A stretch of 64,000 nucleotides of DNA from Tuctoria greenei. Taxonomy: Eukaryota > Streptophyta > Magnoliopsida > Poales > Poaceae. Under the pieces are notes generated by a model. That model made no database searches, had not been told where the DNA came from, and saw only the letters and a list, made by a program, of their open reading frames with translations. Shown here in pieces: positions 1 through 10,593 of this stretch; within the stretch, counting starts at the first letter, position 1; every line of letters starts with the position of its first letter. The stretch is taken from assembly GCA_036927565.1 (NCBI GenBank), contig JAYESD010000001.1, positions 7,936,001 to 8,000,000 of the forward strand. Reading direction: 5' to 3'. Made by a program: the position numbers and the translations under genes.

Positions 1-169
1 TATTTCGTGACTCCGAGATTGACCTTTTGTTTTACGACTTGTTTCTTGGGTTTCACGTCAAGTGGGCCTAGGGACGTCGTGCCCAACTCTTTTAGAGCCC
101 ATGTGGGACTCTAAACCGGCCTCTACTCATCCCAAAACTCGAAATCCATCTAACCTTAGCCTCCACGTC

Positions 170-177
170 TATATAAA
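170..177 (+). promoter_or_regulatory. TATA box of the Tekay 5' LTR
   Basis: TATATAAA, conserved at 19248-19255 in the other LTR. It lies a few hundred bases into the LTR and is followed by a GC-richer leader-like stretch, as expected of the U3/R boundary. Confidence 0.6.
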
Positions 178-1705
178 CAACCCCACCCCTTGGTTTGACA
201 TCTATTTGCCACTTTTCCACCCACCCAAACCCTAGTTCGTGGGGAGCCACCATCAAGGAGGGAGGAGAAGATCCCAAACAAGAAGAAGAAGAGGAGGAAA
301 CGAAGGAGGATCAAGATCTCCACCAAGTTTCGTCCTTCACCACCAATTCATCTCCAAGTTCATCACCAACCCTAGATCATCAAGATCCAAGTGTTACCTC
401 CAAGTTTCTTGGTTCATTGGAGTTCTAAACACCTGGTATACCTTCTATTCTCTTTTCCTTATGTGAATTCAACCCCTAATCTCCAAATTCACGTCGATCT
501 AGAAAACCCTAATTTGCTGATCTCGTCAAGTGTGGACTTGTCCGGTCCCTAGCAGACTAGTCCGATCTTTCTGGTTAAATTGTGTTGAATTAATTCTAAA
601 ATTTGATATAATCGAATCCAAACCTGTATAAACTTCTTAAAAGCTATTAGAACTAGTTAGTGATCATTAAAAGCAATCAAGTAACAAGTTCTACCTTGCA
701 TTGCATCAATCATGCATGTCATGTCATATTGAGTAATATTTGTGCACTCTTTGATTGTGTTTCTTGTCTTGTATGTTTTTTTTGTGTGGATTAGACGTAT
801 TTGCGCTAGAGAGTGCCGCGGAGGATCTAAAGCATCAAGAGTTTGAAGGCTTTGACCCTAATCAACAGCAAGAGCAAGGCAAGTGTCCTTGAAGCATATT
901 GATCCTGTTTTTAAAATAAATGTTTTGTTCGCAAAACTGCATGTTGTGTCAATTTGATGGGAATCCTATGGTAGGAAGTTTACTAGTTTTGTTTGACCAC
1001 CCTTATCACCTGGAATTTATGGTAGAGAGTCGGGAAGGGCTTTTTACTTTTTGCTTCGCTTAATTAATTGGGATGGCAAACAACACTACACATTTAATTA
1101 TGCATCAATGATATTCTGGTTAATGTGAACTGGTCAATACGATGGGTGATCTAAGCAAGCCTGGTATGTGGATGGGTTGGATTTTATGGTGGTTTGCTTG
1201 CTTTAGATCTAAGGACCGGTTCATGCGAGAATAAGCCAGGACTACAGTGCCACCACGAGGCCAAGTATGGGTGCGGCGTAGCTGATTAATTAGGGCTTTG
1301 CTAGTGCTGTTTGGACCATTGTGGATGCTCGGGGAAGGGGTAGTCGGATTGGGTTGTTGATGATTGGTGGGGCTACCCTGGGATCCGAATGGCTCAAGAG
1401 GGGGCCCTTGGTTGAAGATGTGCTCTGCGGGAGACATCGCCACCGGTGAAACCTCAGTGGGGTCTAAATAGGCTAGTAATCCCTTTGTAAAGGCTATTTT
1501 GTGATCTCTTGGCCACACACCAACGGAAGTGTGTAATGTGACCGACGGGTCATGGGCATAAGGGAGGTTCTTAGTTGCCGAAGGGTGATGAAATCACGAA
1601 CACGTGGGTAAAGAGGTACAAACTCTGCAGAGTTAACTCAAACTATCATGATAGCCGTGCTCCCGGTTATGAGCACCTGGACAACTTCCATGATTAGAGG
1701 GTATT

Positions 1706-1771
1706 TGGTATTGGTAATGGTTATTGTAATGGTTATGGTAATGGTTATGGTGATGGTTATGGTTGGTTATG
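1706..1771 (+). repeat. Degenerate GGTTAT/GGTAAT microsatellite in LTR
   Basis: About eleven degenerate 6-bp units of the GGTTAT/GGTAAT type. The same tract is present at 20784-20849 in the 3' LTR, so it predates the insertion. Confidence 0.8.
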
Positions 1772-2399
1772 AATTTATTTCTAGTATTGAATATGATTAT
1801 TAGCAATGGTGAAATCTGGAATTATTGATGAGGATGGTGAATTATGGACTGGTATTATGATACTATTTATGATTATGATGGGTTTACTTCACATACATAT
1901 AATATATTGCTTTTCAAATGTTTTACTGTACTTTTCAGCACTTTACCATTATTATTGTCGACATTTGAATAAGCCACATGTCATACTTTCCACACTTGCT
2001 GAGTACGACATGTACTCACTCTTGCAATCCCCTCAACAGTTGCAGGTCAGGACTGGGATTTTAATGGCGATAATGCAGAGTTCTAGGCCGTGTCTACCGT
2101 CAGCTTTGCCTGTGGTGTTGATTGGAGCTGCGCGTATATACCCTGTCGCTTATGCTGCATAGTTGCTTTAGTTGCTTAATTAGTTTATTTCCGCTGCATT
2201 AGTTGAACTTGTCATTAATATTCATTAGAGCTTGTATTCGAGGATAATATGGTTCGTGTAATGAAATTTGGTTAATTAAACTTGTTCTGTGGTAATTTTT
2301 TGTATATCCTTTTGTGATTGCACTCGTGTATGTGTGATGAACATCCTGGGCACACATATGCGTTAGCTTGGTTCATTTTCGGAACCGGGCGTCACAGAT

Positions 2400-2413
2400 T
2401 GGTATCAGAGCCA
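2400..2413 (+). other. Primer-binding site (initiator tRNA-Met), Tekay
   Basis: TGGTATCAGAGCCA starts four bases after the LTR end. It is the usual complement of the 3' end of plant initiator tRNA-Met, the (-)-strand primer of many plant LTR elements. The untranslated leader 2414-2666 follows, in which I see nothing else. Confidence 0.92.
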
Positions 2414-2666
2414 CAGGTTGATCGTAGGATGCAGCCTAGATAGAATGGACACTTTAGAGCACATAGGAGCACTCAGGAATCAATGTGTTTTTGCTTGGAG
2501 TGCTGTTTGCTATATATATTGCTTGCTTGTGTGCTTAATAGAGGATTTTGGGATGCTTTAGCATTGCCATGTCCACCTAGGCTAGTGTAGCTAGTTGTTT
2601 AGTTTCATATCCCTTGATACATATAGTTGGGGCGTTTTCTAATTCTTACCTACTGCTTTTCTTCAG

Positions 2667-3777
2667 ATAGTGAGGACTCGCAACCAGAGGGATGGCAATG
2701 ATGAAGAGGAGAACAATGGAGTGCCTCAGAACAACAATGGGCAAGGATCTACTCGGGGAGCTATCAACATCGAGCAACTATTGGCCATGCAAAACCAGCT
2801 CATGCAGACCATGATACAGACTATGGGACACCTGCAGGCTGGCAATATCAACAATCAGCCCCACATGCCTCCACAGCCACCCCCACCTCCTCATAACCGA
2901 TTGGGAGAGTTTATGAGGACTAGGCCGCCAACCTTTGCTCAAGCCGCAAACCCTATGGATGCGGATGATTGGCTCAAGTCCGTGGAGAAGAAGCTAGCCA
3001 TTGTCCAATGCAGTGACCGGGAGAAGGTGCTATTTGCTTCTCATCAACTCGTTGGAGCAGCTGCAGATTGGTGGGATTCTTATTGCAATGCTCATGAGAA
3101 CCAAGAGAGAATTACCTGGGCGGAATTCAAGGAGAGTTTCTGTTCTCATTATGTGCCGGAAGGTGTTACGATCTTGAAGAGGCAAGAATTTGAGAACTTG
3201 AGACAAGGAAAATCAAGCGTGAGTGAATATCTCAATAAGTTCACTCAACTCTCAAGATATGCGCCTGAGGATGTTAGCCAGGACAGCCGAAAGCAATACT
3301 TGTTCATGAGGGGATTGAACAATACGATCCAAGTACAATTGCTCAATTGTGATTATGTCAATTTTCAAAAGCTTGTGGACAAAGCAATTGTGGTTGAGAA
3401 CAAGATCCGTGAGATGGAGCAAGAAATCAAGAGGAAGGCGCCGTATCAAGGACAACAACAAGGAAGTAATGTGCGCCCTCGCTTTGCGCCGCTCAATGCG
3501 CCTCATTACAGATCCTCTATTCCTGCTCAGCGCCCTGGTTATGCACCGCGCCCAACTCAGTTTGTGCAGCAGCGCCCTGTCATGCAAGCACCTAGGCTCC
3601 GATGCCTTATGCACCTCGTGCTGATTTTCCTGGAGCAAATGTTCAAAACCAAGCTCGTCCCAATAATTCTGGTGGAGTTAAGAGGTGCTATACTTGTGGA
3701 GAAGCTGGACACTTTGCGAATCAATGTCCTAAGTCAGGCCTTGGTCAAGGAAGCAATGCATCGAGGCAAAACCCAAG
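2667..3777 (+). pseudogene. Tekay gag, interrupted by Sirevirus insertion
   Basis: Gag is the structural capsid/nucleocapsid polyprotein. The Retrotrans_gag domain covers roughly residues 90-250 (WLKSVEKKL..., AADWWDSY, YLFMRGL); a P/Q-rich linker and one CCHC knuckle (C-X2-C-X4-H-X4-C, about 3688-3729) follow. The expected start codon reads ATA (2667-2669) before GTG AGG ACT CGC, so the start has probably been lost by a G-to-A change. A +1/-2 frame change falls near 3590-3603: the capsid is in one frame and the knuckle in another. The frame of the knuckle is continuous with the sequence at 15176 if the inserted Sirevirus and one copy of its CCAAG duplication are disregarded, which confirms the insertion point. 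Confidence 0.88.
3773..3777 (+). repeat. Target-site duplication CCAAG (left copy)
   Basis: CCAAG here and at 15171-15175 flank the Sirevirus exactly, next to terminal TG and CA. Five base pairs is the standard duplication for LTR elements. Confidence 0.96.
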
Positions 3778-4029
3778 TGAAAGTGCATCTAGGACTCCCT
3801 TGTGGGTTTTGGATGATTTATGACAAGCAATTGGGATCCTAATCCTTTTGTTGAGATGAATGCAGGAAAATGATGAAAAATGAGCAAAATGCCAAAAAGA
3901 GGGAAATTAAGAAGGAGAATGAATTTGAGCTCAAGAAGAAGAAATTAGTTGTTTAGTATGTATGGAGTGTGTTAAGGAAACACACCCAAGAGCTCAATCT
4001 CACTTAATCACACACACACAATGCACAAA

Positions 4030-4525
4030 ACTATACAGGACCGGACTAGTCCGCTCTCAACCGGACTAGTCCGATATCACATTCTGCACAAGATCGGACA
4101 AGTCCGGTCTCCACCGGACTAGTCCGATATCTTTCTGTTCCACTTCGGACTAGTCCTCCCCAATGCGGACTAGTCCTCAACACAATGCACAAGTCACTAG
4201 ATCGGACAAGTCCGGTCACCACCGGACTAGTCCGATACCTTTTCTGATCCACTTCGGACAAGTCCGGTGACTACACGGACTAGTCCGATATACACTCTGA
4301 TCTAAATCGGACAAGTCCTCCAAGTGCGGACTTGTCGTTCTAAACACTTAGGGTTTCACAGGTCCGGACAAGTCCGATGGCAACCGGACAAGTCTGAAGA
4401 TTTCCAGCAGCGAAATCGGACAAGTCCGTTTTTCAATCGGACTAGTCCGATATTCCTGGACACTTAGGGTTTGCTTCACACAGCACACCGGACTAGTCCG
4501 GTCTCCACCACGGACTAGTCCGATC
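4030..4525. repeat. Array of about 18 CGGACWWGTCCG palindromes (5' LTR)
   Basis: About 18 copies of CGGACTAGTCCG, CGGACAAGTCCG or close variants lie in 500 bp immediately upstream of the LTR TATA box. CGGACTAGTCCG is a perfect palindrome; the CAAG and CTTG forms are each other's complements. Spacing is irregular (roughly 15-45 bp), so this is not a simple tandem repeat. Palindromes with a CGG...CCG core are, as I recall, known from Sirevirus LTRs. Confidence 0.95.
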
Positions 4526-4560
4526 TTTCTGAACCCTAACGGTAATTTCTAGAAACCCCA

Positions 4561-4568
4561 TATAAATA
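4561..4568 (+). promoter_or_regulatory. TATA box of the Sirevirus 5' LTR
   Basis: TATAAATA just after the palindrome array, identical at 14391-14398 in the 3' LTR. It marks the likely U3/R boundary about 785 bp into the LTR. Confidence 0.7.
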
Positions 4569-5208
4569 GAGGTGCACGGCCCACTTTTAATCCCTCTCGA
4601 ACCCTAGCGCCGTCACACCTCCCAAGAGACTCAAAAACCATCTCTCTCCACGAAATTAAGTGCAAAATCGATCAATCCTTTGAAGATCACTTGTAGATCA
4701 TTGGAGAGGCACTTGGCACACGATTTAGCTCTTGGTTTGAATCTCTAACACACTCTTGCATCTCAATTTGTATATTTCGAAGTGTGTTATTGGTGGTTTT
4801 TGAAACTTGTAATCAAGGGAGCTCTCAACTTGTGAGATCGCCCCTTCAACTTGGTGATTTACCCCTGTGTGATTAGTGGAAGAGGATTGGCCTTCGTGGC
4901 GATCCGACGAGGGAAGGGTTGGTGAAGACCCGGTCCTTTTGTGGGCTCCTCAACGTGGACGTAGGCTGCCTTCGTGGTAACCGAACCACGGGATAAATCT
5001 CGTGTCTTGTTCGTTTGTGTTCATCATTCTAGTTGATCAACATTATCTAGGGTTTGATTCATTTTGTTGAATTGAAGTTAAATAGTTGAACAAGAATCAT
5101 ACTTGCAATAAAACTTAACATACAACTATTGAACTGTCATTAAAGTTTATATTTCCGCTGCAAACGACAACGAAACAATCAAATTGACCTAACTTGATCA
5201 ACCTAGCC

Positions 5209-7355
5209 TATCCATCCCTCTCGGAAAGGCCCCACACTTCGATGGGAGTGATTACTCCATGTGGAGGCAAAACATGAAGATGCACTTGATTTCCCTTAAC
5301 CCAAGTTTATGGCATATTGTGTGCACAGGAATAAACATCCCTGATGACGATGAAGAACTCACGCCAAGTCAAGAGCAAGCCATCCACAGGAATGCCCAAG
5401 CCGCAGCCGTTATCACCTCATCTCTAAGTAGAGATGAATTCACAAAGGTGGACGGATTGGAAATTGCCAAAGAAATCTGGGACACACTACAGACAGCACA
5501 TGAAGGTGACCGACATGTGCGGGAGGCAAAGATTGAAATGATTGAAGGCGAACTAGGAAGGTTCGCGATTGAGGAAGATGAATCTCCCCAGGACATGTAC
5601 AACAGACTGAAGACTCTTGTGAACAAGGTTCGATCGTATGGTAGCAAAAAGTGGAATGACCACGAAGTTGTAAAGCTCATCCTTAGAGCCTTTATGCCTC
5701 GCAACGTCACACTCTGCTCTATGATCCGAGAAAGTCCCGGGTACAAGAAAATGACTCCGGATGAACTGCTTGGCAAAATCATCAACTTTGAGATGATGGA
5801 GAAGCAAGCCAAGCACGTCAAAGAAATAGCTGACCTCACATCGGCCAAGAAGAAGGGAGTTGCCTTAAAATCCACACTCAAACCTCTATCCAAAGAAGCA
5901 AGAGAAGCTCAGTTTGAGGAGGACAGTGATGATGAAAGCAGCGAGCTGGACGAAGAAGATATGATTTTGTTCATGAAGAAGTTCAAAAGAATTATGAAGA
6001 AAAGACAAGGAACAAAATCGAGTGAAGGAAAATACAAGGAGAAGACAAAGCCGAAGATGAGGCGGGCATGCTATAATTGTGGTGAGTACAATCACTTCAT
6101 AGTTGATTGCCCATATGAGGACAACAAGAATAAGAGTAAAGAGTCCAAGCCTCAACCGAAAAAGTTCTTCAAGAAGAAGAAACAAGCTGAACAAGCACAC
6201 ATCGGAAAGCAGTGGGACTCAAACGATGAGTCCTCATCGTCCGATGAAGAAGAAATGGCTAGCATAGCCATTGAAAGCATGCCCAAGAAACCCACACTCT
6301 TCCCCACGCTCTGTGCAAAGAAGGCAAATGGAACTTGCCTCATGGCTAAGGAAGGTAAACGCAAGGTAAACATCAAAACCCCTTCCTTGCATTCTTACTC
6401 AAGTGATGATGATCTAGACAGTGATGATGAAGATATGCTAATTGGTTTAGATAGAAAAACTGCTGCAAAAATGAAATTCTTGCTTAACCAACTTATTGAG
6501 AAGGAAGAGCTAATTGATCGTCAAGAAGACATGATTATCTCCCAAAAGGAGAAGCATGTCGAACTTGACAATCTTCTAGTTCTTGAAAAGGAGAAAAATC
6601 ACTCACTAGAGCTTGAGCTAGCTTCAAGCAAGAAAACTTGCTTGGAGTTAACCAACTCAAATGTTGCAATCAAGAATCAACTTGATGACCAAATCAAGGT
6701 CAACAAGATCCTTGAAGTGCAGGTTGAGTCACTCAAGCTTAGTGAACCTTCCTCCTCTTCAACCCTACCTTCTCAACCCACTTTAACTAATATCGCTCAT
6801 GTTTGCAAATGTGATAAAACTAACACCAGGTTGAAGGAAAATCCTACCTCCACGAAGGACAAAAATCCTACCCAATGTGTAATATTTGACAAGGAGAGGA
6901 TCAACTATGCACGTAGTGCATATTTGGTCCAAAGACCTCCAAATGTCAAGTATGGCATTGGTTACTCTTGTGATGGAAAGCAAAGAGCTGGAAATCATAA
7001 GAATAACAAGGGAAGGATCACCTTTGTGAAGGGAGGACCCTCACAACCTGGTAACTCGAAAACTAAAAATCTGAACTCTCATGAAAATCGGACTAGTCCG
7101 GTTGTGGTCCGGACAAGTCCGGTCATCCGGACAAGTCCGGTCACACAGACTAGTCCGACCCATAATCAACAGCAACTTCTGTTTAAAACATTTGATGCCT
7201 CCTATGTTTTAATGAAAAATAATGTTGGTAAAGTGTATGCTTATTATGCTGGGCCACGCCATGGGAACACAAAATCCCATGTGTGGGTGCCCAAATGTAT
7301 TGTTACTAACCTCCAAGGACCCAAGCAAGCTTGGGTACCTAAAACCAAGGCGTAA
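5209..7355 (+). CDS. Sirevirus gag, N-terminus deleted
   Basis: Capsid/nucleocapsid protein. The frame is already open at 5208; the first ATG inside is 5259, but homology to the E1 gag (minus strand, 23999-26279) starts upstream with an LSIPLGK-like motif, so about 79 N-terminal codons are gone. Order: capsid-like region (UBN2/DUF4219 type) to about 5800, acidic linker, CCHC knuckle (6070-6111), a coiled-coil stretch (about 6460-6750) and a C-terminal tail. Codons 7088-7160 consist of four palindromes read as repeated Arg-Thr-Ser-Pro. The stop (TAA, 7353-7355) is followed 10 nt later by a pyrimidine-rich CAG. It overlaps pol (+1 frame). No internal stop is present. Confidence 0.9.
7085..7165. 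repeat. Palindrome cluster inside gag coding sequence
   Basis: Four CGGACWWGTCCG-type motifs in about 75 bp, all in the same codon phase (CGG ACN AGT CCG = Arg-Thr-Ser-Pro). The corresponding region of the E1 gag has no such motifs, so the cluster is an addition in this lineage. Confidence 0.9.
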
Positions 7356-10300
7356 TTTGTTTTTGCAGGCCTACTCCTCCGGTGGATCCAAATGGGTGCT
7401 AGACAGTGGATGCACCAACCACATGACCGGAGAAAGGAGGATGTTTGTGGAGTATGAAGTGAACCAGGACCCAAACGAAGGCATCTACTTTGGTGATAAC
7501 AGTCAAGGAAGGGTCCTCGGTACCGGTAAAATTGCAATATCTTCTGAACATACTCTTTCGCATGTTTTACACGTTGAATCTTTAGATTATAACCTGCTGT
7601 CCATATCTCAGTTATGTGACAAAGGTTATAATTGTCTGTTTACTAACGAGGGTGTGACCGTCTCAAGGAGAAGTGATGGTTCCATTGCATTCAAGGGTAT
7701 GTTAAAGGGAAAGCTTTATCTTGTTGACTTCAACAAGGATAAAGCCGAACTCGACACATGCTTGATTGCAAAAACCAACATGGGTTGGCTGTGGCATAGA
7801 CGGCTAGCACATGTTGGTATGAGGAACCTTCAAAAACTCCTCAAGGGCTATCACATCCGAGGTTTGAAAGATGTTGTGTTTGAGAAAGACAGGCCTTGTA
7901 GCGCGTGCCAAGCAGGAAAGCAAGTTGGAGCACAACATCCCGCAAAGAACATCATGACCACGACAAGACCGCTCGAACTACTTCATATGGACCTCTTCGG
8001 TCCAATTGCTTACATAAGCATAGGCGGTAACAAATACGGTTTAGTCATTATTGATGATTTTTCCCGCTTCACTTGGGTGTTCTTTTTGCATGACAAGTCA
8101 GAAACACAAGGAACACTCAAGAAATTCTTCAAGCGAGCGCAAAACGAGTTCTCACTATCAATCAAGAGTATTCGGAGCGACAATGGCACGGAGTTCAAGA
8201 ACATACAAGTGGAGGAGTACCTTGATGAGGAAGGAATCAAGCACGAATTCTCAGCGCCATACTCTCCACAACAAAACGGAGTTGCCGAAAGGAAGAACCG
8301 AACGCTCATAGAGATGGCAAGAACAATGCTCGATGAATACAAGACTTCGGATCAATTTTGGGCGGAAGCAATCAACACCGCCTGCCATGCCACAAATCGA
8401 CTCTATCTTCATCGACTACTAAAGAAGACCCCCTATGAGCTACTCACCGGTAACAAACCGAACATTTCATATTTTCGAGTTTTCGGTTCTCCTTGCTATA
8501 TTTTGAACAAGAAGCCCAGGACTTCAAAGTTCGCTTCGAAGTCCAATGAAGGTTTCTTGCTTGGTTATGATTCGAACACTTACGCCTATCGTGTTTTCAA
8601 CAAGGCCTCCGGACTTGTTGAAGTGGCACGTGACGTAGTGTTCGATGAAACTAATGGCTCCCAAAAGGAGCAAGTTGATCAATGTGAATTAGGTAAAGAG
8701 GAAGCCCCCTATCAAGCAATAAAGAGGATGGCTCTAGGCGAAGTACGACCACAAGAGTCATCAGCACAAATACAAGAGGAAAGTGAACCACAAGAGGAGA
8801 TCAACAATCAAGGGGGAGCCTCGATACAAGATCAATCACAAGAATATGAACATGATCAACAAATCAACGAGGACAACAACTCAGGGGGAGAAGAAGATGA
8901 ACACCAACATACGACCCCCCAAGTGCCACACCCAAGAGTACACCAATGCATTCAAAGTGATCATCCAATCGACATCATCATCGGCGACATCCAAAAAGGA
9001 GTAACCACTAGATCTCGTATAGCAAATTTTTGTGAACATTACTCGTTTGTCTCCTTTTTGGAACCCCGCAGGACTGAGGATGCATTAAAGGATCCTGACT
9101 GGGTGGTGGCAATGCAAGAAGAGTTGAACAATTTCAAGAGAAACGAGGTTTGGGAACTTGTGGAAAGACCCAATGCAAATATTGTGGGCACCAAGTGGGT
9201 CTTCCGCAACAAGCAAGACGAACACGGGGTGGTGACAAGAAACAAGGCACGACTTGTGGCCAAAGGTTACTCACAAGTCGAAGGTTTGGATTTCGATGAA
9301 ACTTTTGCCCCAGTAGCTAGGCTTGAATCAATTAGAATATTACTTGCATATGCTACTCACCATGATTTCAAGCTGTACCAAATGGACGTAAAAAGTGCCT
9401 TCCTCAACGGATCGATCAAGGAAGAGGTGTACGTGGAGCAACCACCCGGATTTGAAGACGAAGAGTTCCCCGACCACGTGTATAAACTGCGTAAGGCTCT
9501 CTATGGCCTCAAACAAGCTCCCAGAGCTTGGTATGAGTGTCTTAGAGATTTTTTAATTGATAATGGCTTTCAAATTGGCAAAGTAGATTATACACTATTC
9601 ACGAAAAATCTGAATAATGATCTTTTCATTTGCCAAATCTATGTTGATGATATAATTTTTGGATCAACTAATCAATCTTTCTGTGAAGAGTTTAGCAAAA
9701 TTATGACAGGCAGATTTGAAATGTCAATGATGGGAGAATTGAAGTACTTCTTCGGATTCCAAGTGCGGCAACAAAGGGAAGGAACATTCATAAGCCAAAC
9801 CAAATACACACAGGACATCCTCAAGAAGTTTGGCATGGACAAGGCAAAGCCCATTAAGACTCCCATGGCAACGAATGGTCACTTGGATCTCAATGAAGAT
9901 GGACCGAGCGTCGACCAAAAGGTATATCGCTCCATGATTGGATCTTTACTTTACTTATGTGCATCTAGGCCAGATATTATGTTGAGTGTATGTTTGTGTG
10001 CAAGATTTCAAGCCAACCCTAAGGAATGTCATTTGACAGCCGTAAAGAGAATCCTAAGATATTTAGTTCATACACCCAACCTTGGTCTTTGGTACCCAAA
10101 AGGCTCAAAATTCAATCTCATTGGGTATTCCGATGCAGATTATGCCGGGTGCAAAGTTGATAGAAAAAGCACTTCTGGCACTTGCCAATTCCTAGGAAGA
10201 TCCTTAGTTTCTTGGTCATCCAAGAAACAGAATTCCATTGCATTATCCACCGCCGAAGCGGAGTATGTTGCAGCCGGGAGTTGTTGTGCACAACTCCTTT

Positions 10301-10593
10301 GGATGCGACAAACTCTAAGGGATTACGGTTACAATATGAACCGTATTCCTCTTCTTTGCGACAATGAGAGTGCCATTAAAATAGCCCACAATCCAGTTGA
10401 GCACTCTAGAACTAAACACATTGACATAAGACACCATTTCTTGAGAGACCATTCCATGAAAGGAGACATATCCATCTCTCATGTCAACACCCAAAAACAA
10501 TTGGTCGACATATTCACCAAGCCACTTGATGAAAAACGTTTTTGCGAACTCCGAAATGAGCTAAACATCCTTGATTCTCGGAGTGTGGCTTGA
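7222..10593 (+). CDS. Sirevirus pol (PR-IN-RT-RNaseH), intact
   Basis: This polyprotein makes and integrates the element's cDNA. Order: aspartic protease (DSG at 7402), GAG-pre-integrase HHCC zinc finger (about 7780-7930, ending CSAC), integrase core with its three acidic residues (MDLFGP, SDNGTE, and the Glu in VAERKN; about 7985-8340), a long acidic/Q-rich linker (8650-9000), Ty1-type reverse transcriptase (9150-9700, active site YVDD near 9640) and RNase H (10130-10470, with SDADY, TAEAE and CDNES). No stop or frameshift interrupts it and all catalytic residues are present. The first homologous codon is about 7370, after the gag stop. The listed upstream ATG at 7222 lies in the gag overlap and may not be the real start; expression probably needs frameshifting or splicing. 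Confidence 0.95.
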   Translation: MLVKCMLIMLGHAMGTQNPMCGCPNVLLLTSKDPSKLGYLKPRRNLFLQAYSSGGSKWVLDSGCTNHMTGERRMFVEYEVNQDPNEGIYFGDNSQGRVLGTGKIAISSEHTLSHVLHVESLDYNLLSISQLCDKGYNCLFTNEGVTVSRRSDGSIAFKGMLKGKLYLVDFNKDKAELDTCLIAKTNMGWLWHRRLAHVGMRNLQKLLKGYHIRGLKDVVFEKDRPCSACQAGKQVGAQHPAKNIMTTTRPLELLHMDLFGPIAYISIGGNKYGLVIIDDFSRFTWVFFLHDKSETQGTLKKFFKRAQNEFSLSIKSIRSDNGTEFKNIQVEEYLDEEGIKHEFSAPYSPQQNGVAERKNRTLIEMARTMLDEYKTSDQFWAEAINTACHATNRLYLHRLLKKTPYELLTGNKPNISYFRVFGSPCYILNKKPRTSKFASKSNEGFLLGYDSNTYAYRVFNKASGLVEVARDVVFDETNGSQKEQVDQCELGKEEAPYQAIKRMALGEVRPQESSAQIQEESEPQEEINNQGGASIQDQSQEYEHDQQINEDNNSGGEEDEHQHTTPQVPHPRVHQCIQSDHPIDIIIGDIQKGVTTRSRIANFCEHYSFVSFLEPRRTEDALKDPDWVVAMQEELNNFKRNEVWELVERPNANIVGTKWVFRNKQDEHGVVTRNKARLVAKGYSQVEGLDFDETFAPVARLESIRILLAYATHHDFKLYQMDVKSAFLNGSIKEEVYVEQPPGFEDEEFPDHVYKLRKALYGLKQAPRAWYECLRDFLIDNGFQIGKVDYTLFTKNLNNDLFICQIYVDDIIFGSTNQSFCEEFSKIMTGRFEMSMMGELKYFFGFQVRQQREGTFISQTKYTQDILKKFGMDKAKPIKTPMATNGHLDLNEDGPSVDQKVYRSMIGSLLYLCASRPDIMLSVCLCARFQANPKECHLTAVKRILRYLVHTPNLGLWYPKGSKFNLIGYSDADYAGCKVDRKSTSGTCQFLGRSLVSWSSKKQNSIALSTAEAEYVAAGSCCAQLLWMRQTLRDYGYNMNRIPLLCDNESAIKIAHNPVEHSRTKHIDIRHHFLRDHSMKGDISISHVNTQKQLVDIFTKPLDEKRFCELRNELNILDSRSVA

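Larger units (their letters stand above)
1..2396 (+). repeat. 5' LTR of the Tekay element (3' 2.4 kb only)
   Basis: It aligns collinearly with 19079-21475, with about 1.5% differences (mostly transitions) and one 1-bp indel. It ends in CA at 2396, directly before the primer-binding site. The first 450 or so bases of the LTR, which hold the main palindrome array in the 3' copy, lie outside the window; two palindromes remain near 533-562. Several short ORFs run through it but none is shared with known proteins, and they are not genes. Confidence 0.93.
3778..5208 (+). repeat. 5' LTR of the Sirevirus, missing its last 132 bp
   Basis: It matches 13608-15038 without indels and then jumps into gag coding sequence at 5208/5209. 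The equivalent of 15039-15170, including the LTR's terminal CA, is absent. A TATA box (TATAAATA) is at 4561-4568, just downstream of the palindrome array. Confidence 0.95.

Noticed and set aside
92..466. ORFs of 60-77 codons in the LTR, duplicated at 19170-19544
   Set aside because: They recur only because both LTRs contain them; they overlap in several frames and have no recognisable domain.
1120..2162. Longer ORFs (118-152 codons) in the Tekay LTR
   Set aside because: LTR sequence; codon use and composition look random, and the two LTR copies differ by disabling changes.
2400..2413. A tRNA-like piece
   Set aside because: Only the 3'-end complement of tRNA-iMet is present, i.e. a primer site; no tRNA fold. 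The same holds at 26319 and 33569.
4046..4261. A 71-codon minus ORF rich in RTSP/LVRS repeats
   Set aside because: It is the palindrome array read in translation, not a gene. The copy at 13876 is the same.
4030..4525. CRISPR-like array
   Set aside because: The 12-bp words are palindromic and irregularly spaced, in an LTR of a plant retroelement with no cas genes.
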